Source of the DNA: Pseudomonas izuensis
GTDB lineage: Bacteria; Pseudomonadota; Gammaproteobacteria; Pseudomonadales; Pseudomonadaceae
Length of the DNA stretch: 64,000 nucleotides
Reading direction: 5' to 3'
Assembly (NCBI RefSeq): GCF_009861505.1
Contig: NZ_WTFT01000011.1
Coordinates: forward strand, 62,001 to 126,000
In this document: positions 28,760 through 36,533 of the stretch, piece by piece
How the letters are laid out: every line of letters begins with the position of its first letter
Position numbering within the stretch: position 1 is the first letter of the stretch
Made by a program: the position numbers and the translations under genes
The notes under the pieces: model-generated
Databases searched by the model: none
What the model saw: only the letters and a program-made list of their open reading frames with translations
Told to the model about the DNA's origin: nothing

Positions 28760-30142
28760 TTAGAACGATGACTGGATCTTGATCCCGCCAATCAGCGCGT
28801 CGTCGACCTGGTCCACGCCACCGGGGTGGCGGATGTATTGCAGGTTGGGGCGCACGGTCAGCCAATTCGTGACATGCACGCCGTAATAGAGCTCGGCGCT
28901 GTATTCGGTGTCCTGGGGCGGCAGGAACGACGGATCGTCGAAGTCGAAAACCCCGTGGGCCTGATTGGTCGCCTCGGCATTTTTGCGAAACGCGGGGTTG
29001 ACGTGGACGCGGGCCAGGGCGAAGCCGATGTCGTCCTTGGCGCGGGCGTCCAACAGGCCTTTGTAGACGACACCGGCCTGGACGTAGTTGTCGATGGCGT
29101 TGGTTTTCTTGTCGTGCATCGTCCCGTTGGCGAACACACTCAAACCCCGGCTGTTATCGCTGGCAATGCTGGTGATTTGCTGCTGGATGCCGAGCCACAC
29201 ACCGTGTTTGCTCGAGGCACTGCGATAAGCCTCGCCACTCAGGGCGGCGGGCTGGCCATTACTGTCCTTGTAGACATCGGTGGCATTGGCGCTGCTGTAG
29301 TAGTAACCGGCGCGGTATTCGCCCGGCAGGCCGTTGAGCTTCGGTGTCCACACCAGCTCCACCGGCAGGATCGCGCCCTGGGTGCCGCTGCCGCTGAGCT
29401 TGAAGCCGTTGTTGCGATCCAGGTTCGACGGGTTCTGCTCGTAGGCGCCGACCTGCGCGTACAGCTCAGGCGTCAGGTGATATTTGACCCGCAGCGCCCA
29501 TTGGCTGACCGGCCAGTTGTACCAGATGTCGCCGACCCAGTTGCCGACCTGGGAGCCGCAGAACGCCAGGTTCTGGAAGTCGCAGGGAAAGCTGTTGAAG
29601 TCTTCGCCCTCACCGAAGCGGCCGACCTTGATGTCGAGCTTCTGGTCGAAGAATTTTTGCTGGTACCACATCTGCGTCAGCCGCCAGGTCTGCCCGCGAC
29701 CCCAGACTTCCTGGGCCGAGGTGAAGCCGCCGACGCGCGGATCATTGATGCGGTCGTTGCTGATGTTGTTGCCGTTGCGCTCAGTGATGGTCAGCTGAAA
29801 TTCCGCGTCGTCCCAGCCGAGGATCTTCTGCAAATCCAGATGCGTGCCGAAACCGAACTGGTCGCTGTAGCGTGCCGTCCGGTCATGGTCGTAACCACCG
29901 TGCAGATTGCTGCCCATTTCGCCGGTGTAATCGACCTTGAAGTCGTAGCCTTTTTCCGCCAGTTCAGTGCGCGTACCGTTCCAGTCGCCGAGCATCCACG
30001 GTGAGTCGCTGTCGAAGGCCGGGGCGGCCTGAACGCAGGTGGCGAGGCTGAATGCGGTGAGTCCGCCGATCAGGTTCAGGGATTTGTGGCCAATGGCAGG
30101 CGTAAAGACAGCGCTGTCTTTTGAGGTTTGTAAATCAGGCAT
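28760..30142 (-). CDS. oprB: Carbohydrate porin OprB
   Basis: An outer-membrane beta-barrel porin of the OprB family for glucose and other sugars. I chose the ATG at 30142 (MPDLQTSKDSAVF), giving 460 residues with a signal peptide ending near TCVQA; the longer frame to 30271 adds 43 unconserved residues before it. Features include SPWMLGDWNGTRTELAEKGYDFKVDYTGEMG near the mature N-terminus (cited as two parts: SPWMLGDWNGTR, FKVDYTGEMG), alternating beta strands, and a C-terminal Phe (IKIQSSF) expected for barrel assembly. Located upstream of gcd, so uptake and periplasmic oxidation of glucose are encoded side by side. Confidence 0.9.
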   Translation of the reverse strand: MPDLQTSKDSAVFTPAIGHKSLNLIGGLTAFSLATCVQAAPAFDSDSPWMLGDWNGTRTELAEKGYDFKVDYTGEMGSNLHGGYDHDRTARYSDQFGFGTHLDLQKILGWDDAEFQLTITERNGNNISNDRINDPRVGGFTSAQEVWGRGQTWRLTQMWYQQKFFDQKLDIKVGRFGEGEDFNSFPCDFQNLAFCGSQVGNWVGDIWYNWPVSQWALRVKYHLTPELYAQVGAYEQNPSNLDRNNGFKLSGSGTQGAILPVELVWTPKLNGLPGEYRAGYYYSSANATDVYKDSNGQPAALSGEAYRSASSKHGVWLGIQQQITSIASDNSRGLSVFANGTMHDKKTNAIDNYVQAGVVYKGLLDARAKDDIGFALARVHVNPAFRKNAEATNQAHGVFDFDDPSFLPPQDTEYSAELYYGVHVTNWLTVRPNLQYIRHPGGVDQVDDALIGGIKIQSSF

Positions 30143-30302
30143 TCTTGATCTTTTTCTGGGAAATGAACGGAAGCAGCAAAACTGAAGGGGGTTGCGGAAG
30201 CGTTTCAGCAGAGGCGTGCGCAAGGATAATGTTCTGTTACAAATAGAGAAAGGGCTTTTGCTGACATGCATTCTTTCGTAATCGGTAATAGTGAGTCGTA
30301 CA

Positions 30303-30395
30303 CCTGTGGGAGCTGGCTTGCCAGCGATAGCGGTGTATCAGTCAATATCGTTGTTGGGCATGAAATTGCTTTCGCTGGCAAGCCAGCTCCTACAG
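30303..30395. repeat. REPIN, GAGCTGGCTTGCCAGC type
   Basis: An inverted doublet, CCTGTGGGAGCTGGCTTGCC to GGCAAGCCAGCTCCTACAG. It lies in the 340-base gap between divergent oprB and the VF530 gene. The rest of the gap is the presumed promoter region of both, where I see no clear box. Confidence 0.88.
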
Positions 30396-30485
30396 TTGCG
30401 CCTACATTAAACAGACCGCTTCCCCCCAACGTAGCCCTCGGCTAAGGTGCGCGGCTTCCCATTCCTACATCACTGAAGGCCCTGC

Positions 30486-30716
30486 ATGACCGAACAGACC
30501 CACGACCCGCTGCACGGCGTGACCCTGGAGCAAATCCTCAACGCCCTGGTTGAACACTACGAATGGTCGGGGTTGGCCGAGCGCATCGATATTCGCTGCT
30601 TCAAGAGTGACCCGAGCATCAAGTCGAGCCTGACGTTCCTGCGCAAAACCCCGTGGGCGCGGGAGAAGGTCGAGCGTTTGTACGTGAAGTTGATGCGCAC
30701 CAAGCGTCCGCTCTGA
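30486..30716 (+). CDS. VF530 family DNA-binding protein
   Basis: A 76-residue protein of the VF530/DUF2132 family. The hallmark sequence [12 protein letters not shown], then [24 protein letters not shown] (key parts [12 protein letters not shown] and FLRKTPWA) is complete. The family has a small helical fold with proposed DNA binding; no pathway is known. The stop is two bases before the next start, so it is cotranscribed with the membrane protein gene. Confidence 0.88.
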   Translation: MTEQTHDPLHGVTLEQILNALVEHYEWSGLAERIDIRCFKSDPSIKSSLTFLRKTPWAREKVERLYVKLMRTKRPL

Positions 30717-30718
30717 AC

Positions 30719-31363
30719 ATGGCTATCCAGTCAGTCGCGCGGCGTCGTTTTGTCGCCGTGGCCGCCATTCTTGGCTGGGCCGGATTGAGCATTCAGATGT
30801 ACCTGATTTTCCATTCACGCTGGACACTGGCGGCCAGCCTGTTGGGCGGGCTGGTGAGCTTCTTCAGTTATTTCACCGTGCTGAGCAATACGCTGGTGGC
30901 GACTGTCCTGACCTGTGAACTCACGTCCCGCGAGTCCGCCGCTCGCCGCTGGTTTTTACAGCCGTGGGTCAGCAGTGGCATCGCCGTGAGTATCGCGGTA
31001 GTCGGCCTGGTCTACAGCTTGTTGCTGCGCCATCTATGGCATCCCGAAGGCTGGCAGTGGTTGGCGGATGAACTGCTGCACGACGTCATGCCGTTGCTGT
31101 TTCTGGTCTACTGGTGGTGCTGGGTGCCAAAAGGCACGTTGCGGGTGTGGCACATCGCACTGTGGATGATTTATCCGCTGGTGTATTTCGCCTATGCGTT
31201 GTTGCGCGGGCATTTGCTGGCGGCTTATCCGTATCCGTTCATTGATGTGGGGAAGCTGGGTTATCCACAGGTGTTCGTGAATGCGGTGGGGTTGTTGGCG
31301 GGGTTTGTGCTGATTGCCTTAGTAGTGGTTGGACTGGATCGTCAGCGTTCCCGCGACCTGTAG
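30719..31363 (+). CDS. Pr6Pr family membrane protein
   Basis: A 214-residue protein with six predicted membrane helices, of the Pr6Pr (FAR-17a/AIG1-like) family. Motifs FSYFTVLSNTLVA, LLHDVMPLLFLVYWW and WMIYPLVYFAYALLRG are typical. Some eukaryotic relatives hydrolyse fatty-acid esters of hydroxy fatty acids, but no bacterial function is known. ATG 30719 is chosen two bases after the VF530 stop. The stop TAG (31361-31363) is part of a REP element (CCTGTAGGAG), so the last Leu-stop is repeat-encoded, as in the gene ending at 9236. Confidence 0.8.
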   Translation: MAIQSVARRRFVAVAAILGWAGLSIQMYLIFHSRWTLAASLLGGLVSFFSYFTVLSNTLVATVLTCELTSRESAARRWFLQPWVSSGIAVSIAVVGLVYSLLLRHLWHPEGWQWLADELLHDVMPLLFLVYWWCWVPKGTLRVWHIALWMIYPLVYFAYALLRGHLLAAYPYPFIDVGKLGYPQVFVNAVGLLAGFVLIALVVVGLDRQRSRDL

Positions 31364-31448
31364 GAGCTGGCTTGCCAGCGAAGGCGGCCTTTCAGTTAGT
31401 CAATTGTTATCTGATCCACCGCTTTCGCTGGCAAGCCAGCTCCTACAA
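31357..31448. repeat. REPIN overlapping a stop codon, GAGCTGGCTTGCCAGC type
   Basis: An inverted doublet from CCTGTAGGAGCTGGCTTGCC to GGCAAGCCAGCTCCTACA. Its first bases supply the stop of the Pr6Pr gene. It separates that gene from the convergent siderophore-interacting protein gene. Confidence 0.9.
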
Positions 31449-31456
31449 GGGGGCGT

Positions 31457-32248
31457 TTATTCTTCGCTGGTGTCTTCCAGTCGCCAATAGCCGACGGCTT
31501 TCACGAATTGATCGTTCAAGCCATGTTCATCCAATAGTACCCGACGAATCTGCCGCGACACTTTGCTCTCGGTCGCGACCCAGGCGTACAGGCTGCCGAT
31601 AGGGACCTGTACCTGCCGCACGGTGGCCAGCAAATGGTCCTTGCCCCCTTCGCGCAACACCCAGATCACATTGACCTGGGCAGCACTCTCCAGCACTTGC
31701 TGCTCCTTGCCGTTTTCCACTTCGACAATCACTAATGCACGGCGGTTGGCCGCCAGGCCTTCCAGGCGCCGGGCGATGGCGGGCAGGGCGGTTTCGTCGC
31801 CGATCAGCAGGTAGCTGTCGAAGATGTCCGGCACGATCATCGAACCCCGGGGCCCGCCGATGTGCAGGAACTGGCCCGGTTTGGCCTGTTCGGCCCAGGT
31901 TGATGCAGGGCCGTCGCCGTGGAGCACGAAGTCGATGTCCAACTCCTGCGTGTTCAGGTCATAGCGACGAGGTGTGTAGTCGCGCATCGCGGGCATTGGT
32001 CCATCGTTTTTACCGGCACCGAGCACCAGGGTTTCCAGCGCCGCTTGTTCCTCTGCATTCTGCGGGAACAGCAGTTTGACGTGATCATCCGTGCCAAGGC
32101 TGACAAAGCCCGCGAGTTCCGGTCCGCCCAAGGTAATCCGGCGCATGCGCGGCGTCAGATCGACCACCCGCAGCACTTCCAGACGACGACGTTTGATTTC
32201 ATGCATGACACGGTGAATGGTTTGCGATGGGTCGATGATGTCAGTCAT
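31457..32248 (-). CDS. Siderophore-interacting protein (ferric-chelate reductase, YqjH/ViuB-like)
   Basis: A 263-residue cytoplasmic flavoprotein of the SIP family that releases iron from siderophores by reducing it with NAD(P)H. It shows RRITLGGPEL, the FAD-binding RDYTPRRYD, GPASTWAEQAKPGQ with GGPRGSM, and the C-terminal SIP domain (YLLIGDETALPAIARRLE, YAWVATESKVSRQIRRVL). It overlaps the upstream padR gene by four bases. The pairing matches E. coli yqjH-yqjI, where the reductase is controlled by the PadR-like regulator. Confidence 0.88.
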   Translation of the reverse strand: MTDIIDPSQTIHRVMHEIKRRRLEVLRVVDLTPRMRRITLGGPELAGFVSLGTDDHVKLLFPQNAEEQAALETLVLGAGKNDGPMPAMRDYTPRRYDLNTQELDIDFVLHGDGPASTWAEQAKPGQFLHIGGPRGSMIVPDIFDSYLLIGDETALPAIARRLEGLAANRRALVIVEVENGKEQQVLESAAQVNVIWVLREGGKDHLLATVRQVQVPIGSLYAWVATESKVSRQIRRVLLDEHGLNDQFVKAVGYWRLEDTSEE

Positions 32249-32820
32249 TCGGCGGTCTCCTGAGCGGCTGTAACGGCAGGGCCGTCGACGATGGCTTTCG
32301 CAGTGTTATTGAGCAGGTCGCGAACCCGCAGGATTTCTTCCTGGCTCCAGCGACCATGGTGCATTTGCAAGGCATGGCGCAGGTTATGCACCGCCTCATG
32401 GATCTCGGGCGGGCGGTCATGGCCGCGCAACGATCGTTTGCTGACCTCGATGCGCATGCGCACGCCATCCAGCGCAATCGCCTGCTCGGCCAACGAAAGA
32501 CGACCGGCATCAGTCACGCTGTAGCGTTTTTTTCCGCCTTCGGCATCGCCGGAAATCACTTCGCTTTCTTCCAGAAACGTCAGGGTCGGGTAGATCACGC
32601 CAGGGCTTGGGCTGTAGGCGCCGTCGAACATGCTTTCGATCTGGCGGATCAGGTCATAGCCATGGCATGGCTGCTCGGCGATCAATGCCAGCAGCAACAA
32701 TTTCAGGTCGCCGGGGGCGAATACACGGGGGCCACGGCTGCCGCGCTCGCGGGCGGGGCGCTTCTCGAACCCGTCGCGGCCGTCACCGTGTTCGCGGTGG
32801 GGGGAATGATGGTCTCTCAT
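32245..32820 (-). CDS. PadR family regulator with His-rich N-terminus (YqjI-like)
   Basis: A 191-residue regulator. A PadR winged helix spans about residues 38-110 (LKLLLLALIAEQPCHGYDL, SPSPGVIYPTLTFLEE), followed by a C-terminal helical dimerisation part. Before it, the N-terminal 25 residues are rich in His, Asp and Glu (MRDHHSPHREHGDG), a layout known from E. coli YqjI, a nickel/iron-responsive repressor of yqjH. The start is ATG at 32820. A 12-bp palindrome sits 37 bases upstream in a plausible promoter, suggesting autoregulation. Confidence 0.85.
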   Translation of the reverse strand: MRDHHSPHREHGDGRDGFEKRPARERGSRGPRVFAPGDLKLLLLALIAEQPCHGYDLIRQIESMFDGAYSPSPGVIYPTLTFLEESEVISGDAEGGKKRYSVTDAGRLSLAEQAIALDGVRMRIEVSKRSLRGHDRPPEIHEAVHNLRHALQMHHGRWSQEEILRVRDLLNNTAKAIVDGPAVTAAQETAE

Positions 32821-32856
32821 TGGGATGCGTTCTCTTGTCGTGTTTAGATACAACGT

Positions 32857-32868
32857 AAGATATATCTT
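32857..32868 (-). promoter_or_regulatory. Palindromic operator candidate for the PadR-like regulator
   Basis: A perfect 12-bp palindrome AAGATATATCTT. On the minus strand it lies between a TTGCTT box and TACGTT (17-base spacing), a fair sigma-70 promoter, so a bound repressor would cover the promoter. Confidence 0.55.
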
Positions 32869-33224
32869 TTGTCGAAGCAAGACGTTTTCCCGGACCATGG
32901 CTGTCGACGACCAGCGGTAGGTGACGCGGAAAAATACTGTAGAGAGAACCTGTCAATGATCTTATTTTTCCCTGTCCGAAAATAACTTTAAAGTTAAAGT
33001 GATCGCTCTATTGTGGTTGAGCGTATTTTGAAAGCAGTCTAATCCCCGTATTTGCTAGTTTGAGTCGCTGTAATCTTTTTTATAAAAAACTGTATGTAGT
33101 CTAGGTATTACAGCTGTCACTTTTAGTTGCGTGATTATCGCGTTTTTGCTTTCTTGAGATATACCGGCCTGACTACAGAATCAGCAGAAACGTCCTACTT
33201 ACTTTCCGGAGGAGTTGGCAGATC

Positions 33225-33239
33225 ATGCGTCGGCGTTGA
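33225..33239 (+). CDS. Candidate four-codon leader ORF (MRRR)
   Basis: ATG CGT CGG CGT TGA is preceded by GGAGGAG at 33208-33214, the best ribosome site in the region, ten bases before the ATG. The stop falls in the left arm of the hairpin at 33236-33287, so ribosomes on this frame would touch that structure. It may be chance. Confidence 0.35.
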   Translation: MRRR

Positions 33240-33287
33240 AAGTTGGTATCCCTGTCGCGGAACACCGTAAAAGGTTTCAACTTTCAA
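33236..33287 (+). promoter_or_regulatory. Long-range inverted repeat in fimbrial leader
   Basis: Perfect 10-bp arms TTGAAAGTTG (33236-33245) and CAACTTTCAA (33278-33287) with a 32-base loop, ending 35 bases before the first subunit ATG. It could be an RNA stem or a protein-binding site. Confidence 0.5.
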
Positions 33288-33322
33288 TGAATCGTTTTCT
33301 CTTTAAAAACAGGTATTGATTA

Positions 33323-33826
33323 ATGTTCAAGAAAATCGCAATCGCTACTCCATTGGCCGTTCTGGCACTGAGTTCTTCCATGGCTTTCGCTGAAGGTGAA
33401 GCGCGTCATGCCATCCAACTGGTTGCATCGATTCCAACCAACGTTTTCCACGTATTGCCGGTAGACCCGGATTTGATCGTCAAGGATCAACGCCTGAGCT
33501 ACGACCCGATCGCCGATCAGCTGAGCACTTTGCGCGCTCTGTTCGACACTAAAAATACCAATGGCTCGATTCACGCGATGCTTGAAGAGGAAGCCTATCT
33601 GTCCAACGGTGTCGCCGCCGAAAAGATCCCGTTGGCCGTGACGTTCAACGGCAAGCCGCTGAACAATTCTACGGCGGTGGAAGTGGTTGGCGATGCCGAG
33701 TCCACCCCAGGCAAGCGTGTTGAACTGGTGGTCGCTCCTACCAAGCCTGCGACCGGTGGCTATAAGGCAGGTGAGTACAGCGGCGTCGTCGCCATGCGCT
33801 TCGATGCGGTCCTTCCTACACCTTGA
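33323..33826 (+). CDS. CS1/CFA/I-type fimbrial major subunit (first copy)
   Basis: A 167-residue pilin with a signal peptide cleaved near MAFA. The mature protein carries the alpha-fimbria subunit pattern: IPTNVFHVLPVDPD, QRLSYDP, LSTLR, TKNTNGSIHAMLEEEAYLSNG (parts TKNTNGSI and AYLSNG), and the C-terminal GGYKAGEYSGVVAMRFDA that supplies the donor-complementing strand region. Homologous to CblA of Burkholderia and CooA/CfaB of enterotoxigenic E. coli. It is first in the locus and followed by a terminator-like hairpin, so it is likely made in excess over the usher. Confidence 0.88.
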   Translation: MFKKIAIATPLAVLALSSSMAFAEGEARHAIQLVASIPTNVFHVLPVDPDLIVKDQRLSYDPIADQLSTLRALFDTKNTNGSIHAMLEEEAYLSNGVAAEKIPLAVTFNGKPLNNSTAVEVVGDAESTPGKRVELVVAPTKPATGGYKAGEYSGVVAMRFDAVLPTP

Positions 33827-33841
33827 TGTTGCTTGACGCCT

Positions 33842-33911
33842 GATGAGAGCAAGTCTCATCGGGTACGGTTTACCGGTCGGCAGGTCATTGCACCTGTCGG
33901 CCGGGATTTTT
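33842..33911 (+). terminator. Tandem hairpins with T run between subunit and usher (attenuator-like)
   Basis: The first is a 7-bp hairpin (GATGAGA 33842-33848 / TCTCATC 33854-33860). The second has a 13-bp stem with two G-U pairs (33873-33885 with 33892-33904), a 6-nt loop, and GATTTTT after it. It lies inside the operon, before the usher start at 33948, as expected for an element that lowers usher expression relative to pilin. Confidence 0.7.
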
Positions 33912-33947
33912 ACTGGATCGATCGTTCAAACACAGAGTATCCCGTTC

Positions 33948-36473
33948 ATGTTCCCGATGACTCCCATCGCGGCTGCACTCGCACTTTTTTTCTGCGCAAG
34001 TGCATTAGCTTCGCCAACTAACAATGGCACCACACCCCGAAGTTTGCTGGCTCAAGCCAAAGGTCTGCCGGCGGACTTCGAAGAGCACTTTTTCGATGTG
34101 CCATTGGCTGTTCGAGTGGAACTTGATCAACAATTTTTAGGTGAGGCGATGATCGTGTTATCCCGCGATGATCGAATCACCCTGCTCGAATTTGCAGATG
34201 TTGGCGACAGTAATATTTCTGCCAGCGAACGTGAAACCTGGGCCACCTATTTAAAGAAAGGCGTGGCTTTGGGCGCTTGCCAGGGCAGTTGCCCGGAACA
34301 GATGCTGGCCGTGCATTACAACTTGCAGAATTCATTGGTGTCGATTGCCACCGAAAACGCCGAGCGCAACACCGATGCCAAGCGTTATTACGATCTGCCC
34401 GAGGGCGGCAGCAGCGGCTTGATCGTGCGCAACCAGTTGAACCTCAACGGTGGCCAGGAACAGGACCTGGGCGGGCGTTATGGCCTGGAAGCCAGCAGCA
34501 GCCTGGGCAACTGGACCCAGAGTGTGAACATGCAACTGGCCCGCCTCGGTGGCCCGGACGACAAGCTCTACCACGCGGTGCACGAGCTTTATACCCAGCG
34601 CGAGCTCGAAGGCAGCTTCTTTCGCCTGGGTTATTTCACCCCCAATTCCGAAGGCCTGAGCCGTCAGCCGCGTTCATTCGGCGCCAGCCCCGACATTGCG
34701 GCGGGCCTGATGTACGGCAGCTCCGACAGCCTGGCCATCAACACCCCCCAACCCGCTGTTTATCCGATCTATGTCACCGCCAACCGCCAGGCGTCGGTGG
34801 AGATCTTTCGCAACGGTTTGCTGATCAACACTCAACCGGTCGATGCCGGTCTGCAAACGCTCGATACGCGCCCCTTGCCGGGCGGGATCTACGAAGTGGA
34901 AGTGCGCCTGATCGAAGACGGTCAAATCACCTCCACCACCCAGGAGCTGGTGTACAAACCCACCAACTGGCGCAACCAGGACAGCCGCTGGCGCTACAAC
35001 CTGTTCGCCGGGCAGGAAAGTAAATTGCTCAGCAACTACGACGAGCGGGCCTACGGCGACTTGACCGCCGGTGCCGCCGTCAATTTCCTGCTGCACCCTC
35101 GGGTGATTCTCGGGGTGTCGGGTCGCCAGGTGCGGGACAAGATGCAATACGGCACCTCGGTCGACTGGACCCTGGCCAACAACACCAGCCTGTTCGCCAA
35201 CGTCTATGAGACCGAAGACCACGGCACCGGCATGGACCTGCAAGCGATGTACAACTATGGCGCCGGCAGCGTGTTTGCCACCCATAGCCGCAGTTGGCTG
35301 GACACCACCAACACCTTCGAAACCTTGCCCGACGGCACGCGGGTGCGTCAGCGCAATGTGTTCATCGGCCAGACCAGCAGTTCTTCGTTGTCAGTGAACC
35401 ATCGGCTCAGCAGCAAAAGTTCGGTCAATGGCCGAGTCTCGCACAGCGATGGCAATGTCGAAGGCGTTGGTGTCGATCTGGGCTGGACCCAGCGTGGCAA
35501 TCTGTTCGGCAGCGATGCCAACTGGCGCTTCTCGGTGTTCGATCGTCCCGGCAGTTTCAGCAGTGGCGACACACGCAATCGCGGCGTCGATCTGAGCGTC
35601 AGCCTGGCACTCGGCGGGCCGGGTGAGCAGTGGTCCGGCAGCATCGGTACGCGCACCTCCCGTGACGGTGGCCGCGACAATAATGCCTCGCTCACTTACC
35701 GCAAGGATTTGCAGGACCATGTACTGCAAAGCGTATCGGCCACGACGATTACCGATACCTACGGCGTCGGCCTGTCCGGTACCGCGAATTTCCGCAACGA
35801 CGCCTTCAATGGCGATGCCTTCGTCCAGCGTTCCTCGTTCAATGACAACCTCACCGGTGGTTTGAACTTCGACAGCACCGTGGCCGTGGGCGGCGAGCGA
35901 ATCGTCATGACCAGCCAGCATCACGGCTCCGGCGCCGGGATGATTGTCGACGTCGAGTCCGACATCGATGACATCGCCCTGCGGGCCGACGACTTGAGCG
36001 GTGGCAGCGCCAGCCTGCGACCGGGGCGTAATTTCATCCCGATCACCGCCTACAAGAACAGCTCGGTGAGCTTCGATTTCGAAGGCAACCACCCGCCAGC
36101 CGCCAGCATCCAGCCGCCACGCACCCGCTATCACCTGAACAAGGGCGGCGTCGACTACCGCAAGATCACCGTCAGCAAAACCCTGACCGTCCTCGGTCGT
36201 TTGATCGACCCGCAGGGCAAGCCGCTCAAGGGGCATCACGTGATCAACCATGCCAGCCGTGGGGTGAGTGAAGTCGATGGGTTCTTCTCCATGGAAATGA
36301 ATGCCGGTTCGCCAACCCTCGAAGTGCGACATGGTGATCAGTTGCTGTGCCAGTTCCGACTCGATACGGCCAATGCGCGCAGTGAAAACAATGTGCTGAT
36401 GATCGGGGATCTGCGGTGTACGCCGGACACGTTGGCGGATGCGACTTATAAGGCTGAAAAAAGCGCGGGCTGA
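33948..36473 (+). CDS. Alpha-type fimbrial outer-membrane usher
   Basis: About 841 residues from ATG 33948, with signal peptide MFPMTPIAAALALFFCASALA. The frame opens earlier (33843), but those 35 codons cover the intergenic hairpin. The protein is the CooC/CfaC/CblC/TcfC-type usher of CS1-like pili: an N-terminal domain (LPADFEEHFFDVPLAVRVELD as parts FEEHFFDVPL and VRVEL), an internal barrel with alternating strands, the plug/E-set part SVEIFRNGLLINTQPVDAGL, and a C-terminal domain (GRLIDPQGKPLKGHHVIN). It translocates and orders subunits across the outer membrane. It is followed by its chaperone. Confidence 0.88.
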   Translation: MFPMTPIAAALALFFCASALASPTNNGTTPRSLLAQAKGLPADFEEHFFDVPLAVRVELDQQFLGEAMIVLSRDDRITLLEFADVGDSNISASERETWATYLKKGVALGACQGSCPEQMLAVHYNLQNSLVSIATENAERNTDAKRYYDLPEGGSSGLIVRNQLNLNGGQEQDLGGRYGLEASSSLGNWTQSVNMQLARLGGPDDKLYHAVHELYTQRELEGSFFRLGYFTPNSEGLSRQPRSFGASPDIAAGLMYGSSDSLAINTPQPAVYPIYVTANRQASVEIFRNGLLINTQPVDAGLQTLDTRPLPGGIYEVEVRLIEDGQITSTTQELVYKPTNWRNQDSRWRYNLFAGQESKLLSNYDERAYGDLTAGAAVNFLLHPRVILGVSGRQVRDKMQYGTSVDWTLANNTSLFANVYETEDHGTGMDLQAMYNYGAGSVFATHSRSWLDTTNTFETLPDGTRVRQRNVFIGQTSSSSLSVNHRLSSKSSVNGRVSHSDGNVEGVGVDLGWTQRGNLFGSDANWRFSVFDRPGSFSSGDTRNRGVDLSVSLALGGPGEQWSGSIGTRTSRDGGRDNNASLTYRKDLQDHVLQSVSATTITDTYGVGLSGTANFRNDAFNGDAFVQRSSFNDNLTGGLNFDSTVAVGGERIVMTSQHHGSGAGMIVDVESDIDDIALRADDLSGGSASLRPGRNFIPITAYKNSSVSFDFEGNHPPAASIQPPRTRYHLNKGGVDYRKITVSKTLTVLGRLIDPQGKPLKGHHVINHASRGVSEVDGFFSMEMNAGSPTLEVRHGDQLLCQFRLDTANARSENNVLMIGDLRCTPDTLADATYKAEKSAG

Positions 36474-36533
36474 TCTGTCTTCCAAGTCATGAAGTTCAAA
36501 CATTTTTTTTATTTGACACTTTTAAGGTTGAGC

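Larger units (their letters stand above)
32880..33322 (+). other. AT-rich leader and promoter region of the fimbrial locus
   Basis: About 440 bases with visibly lower GC than the neighbours, rich in runs such as TTTTTTATAAAAAA (33078-33091). No gene is visible apart from the four-codon frame at 33225. It must contain the promoter of the fimbrial operon, but I cannot choose one with confidence. Confidence 0.5.
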
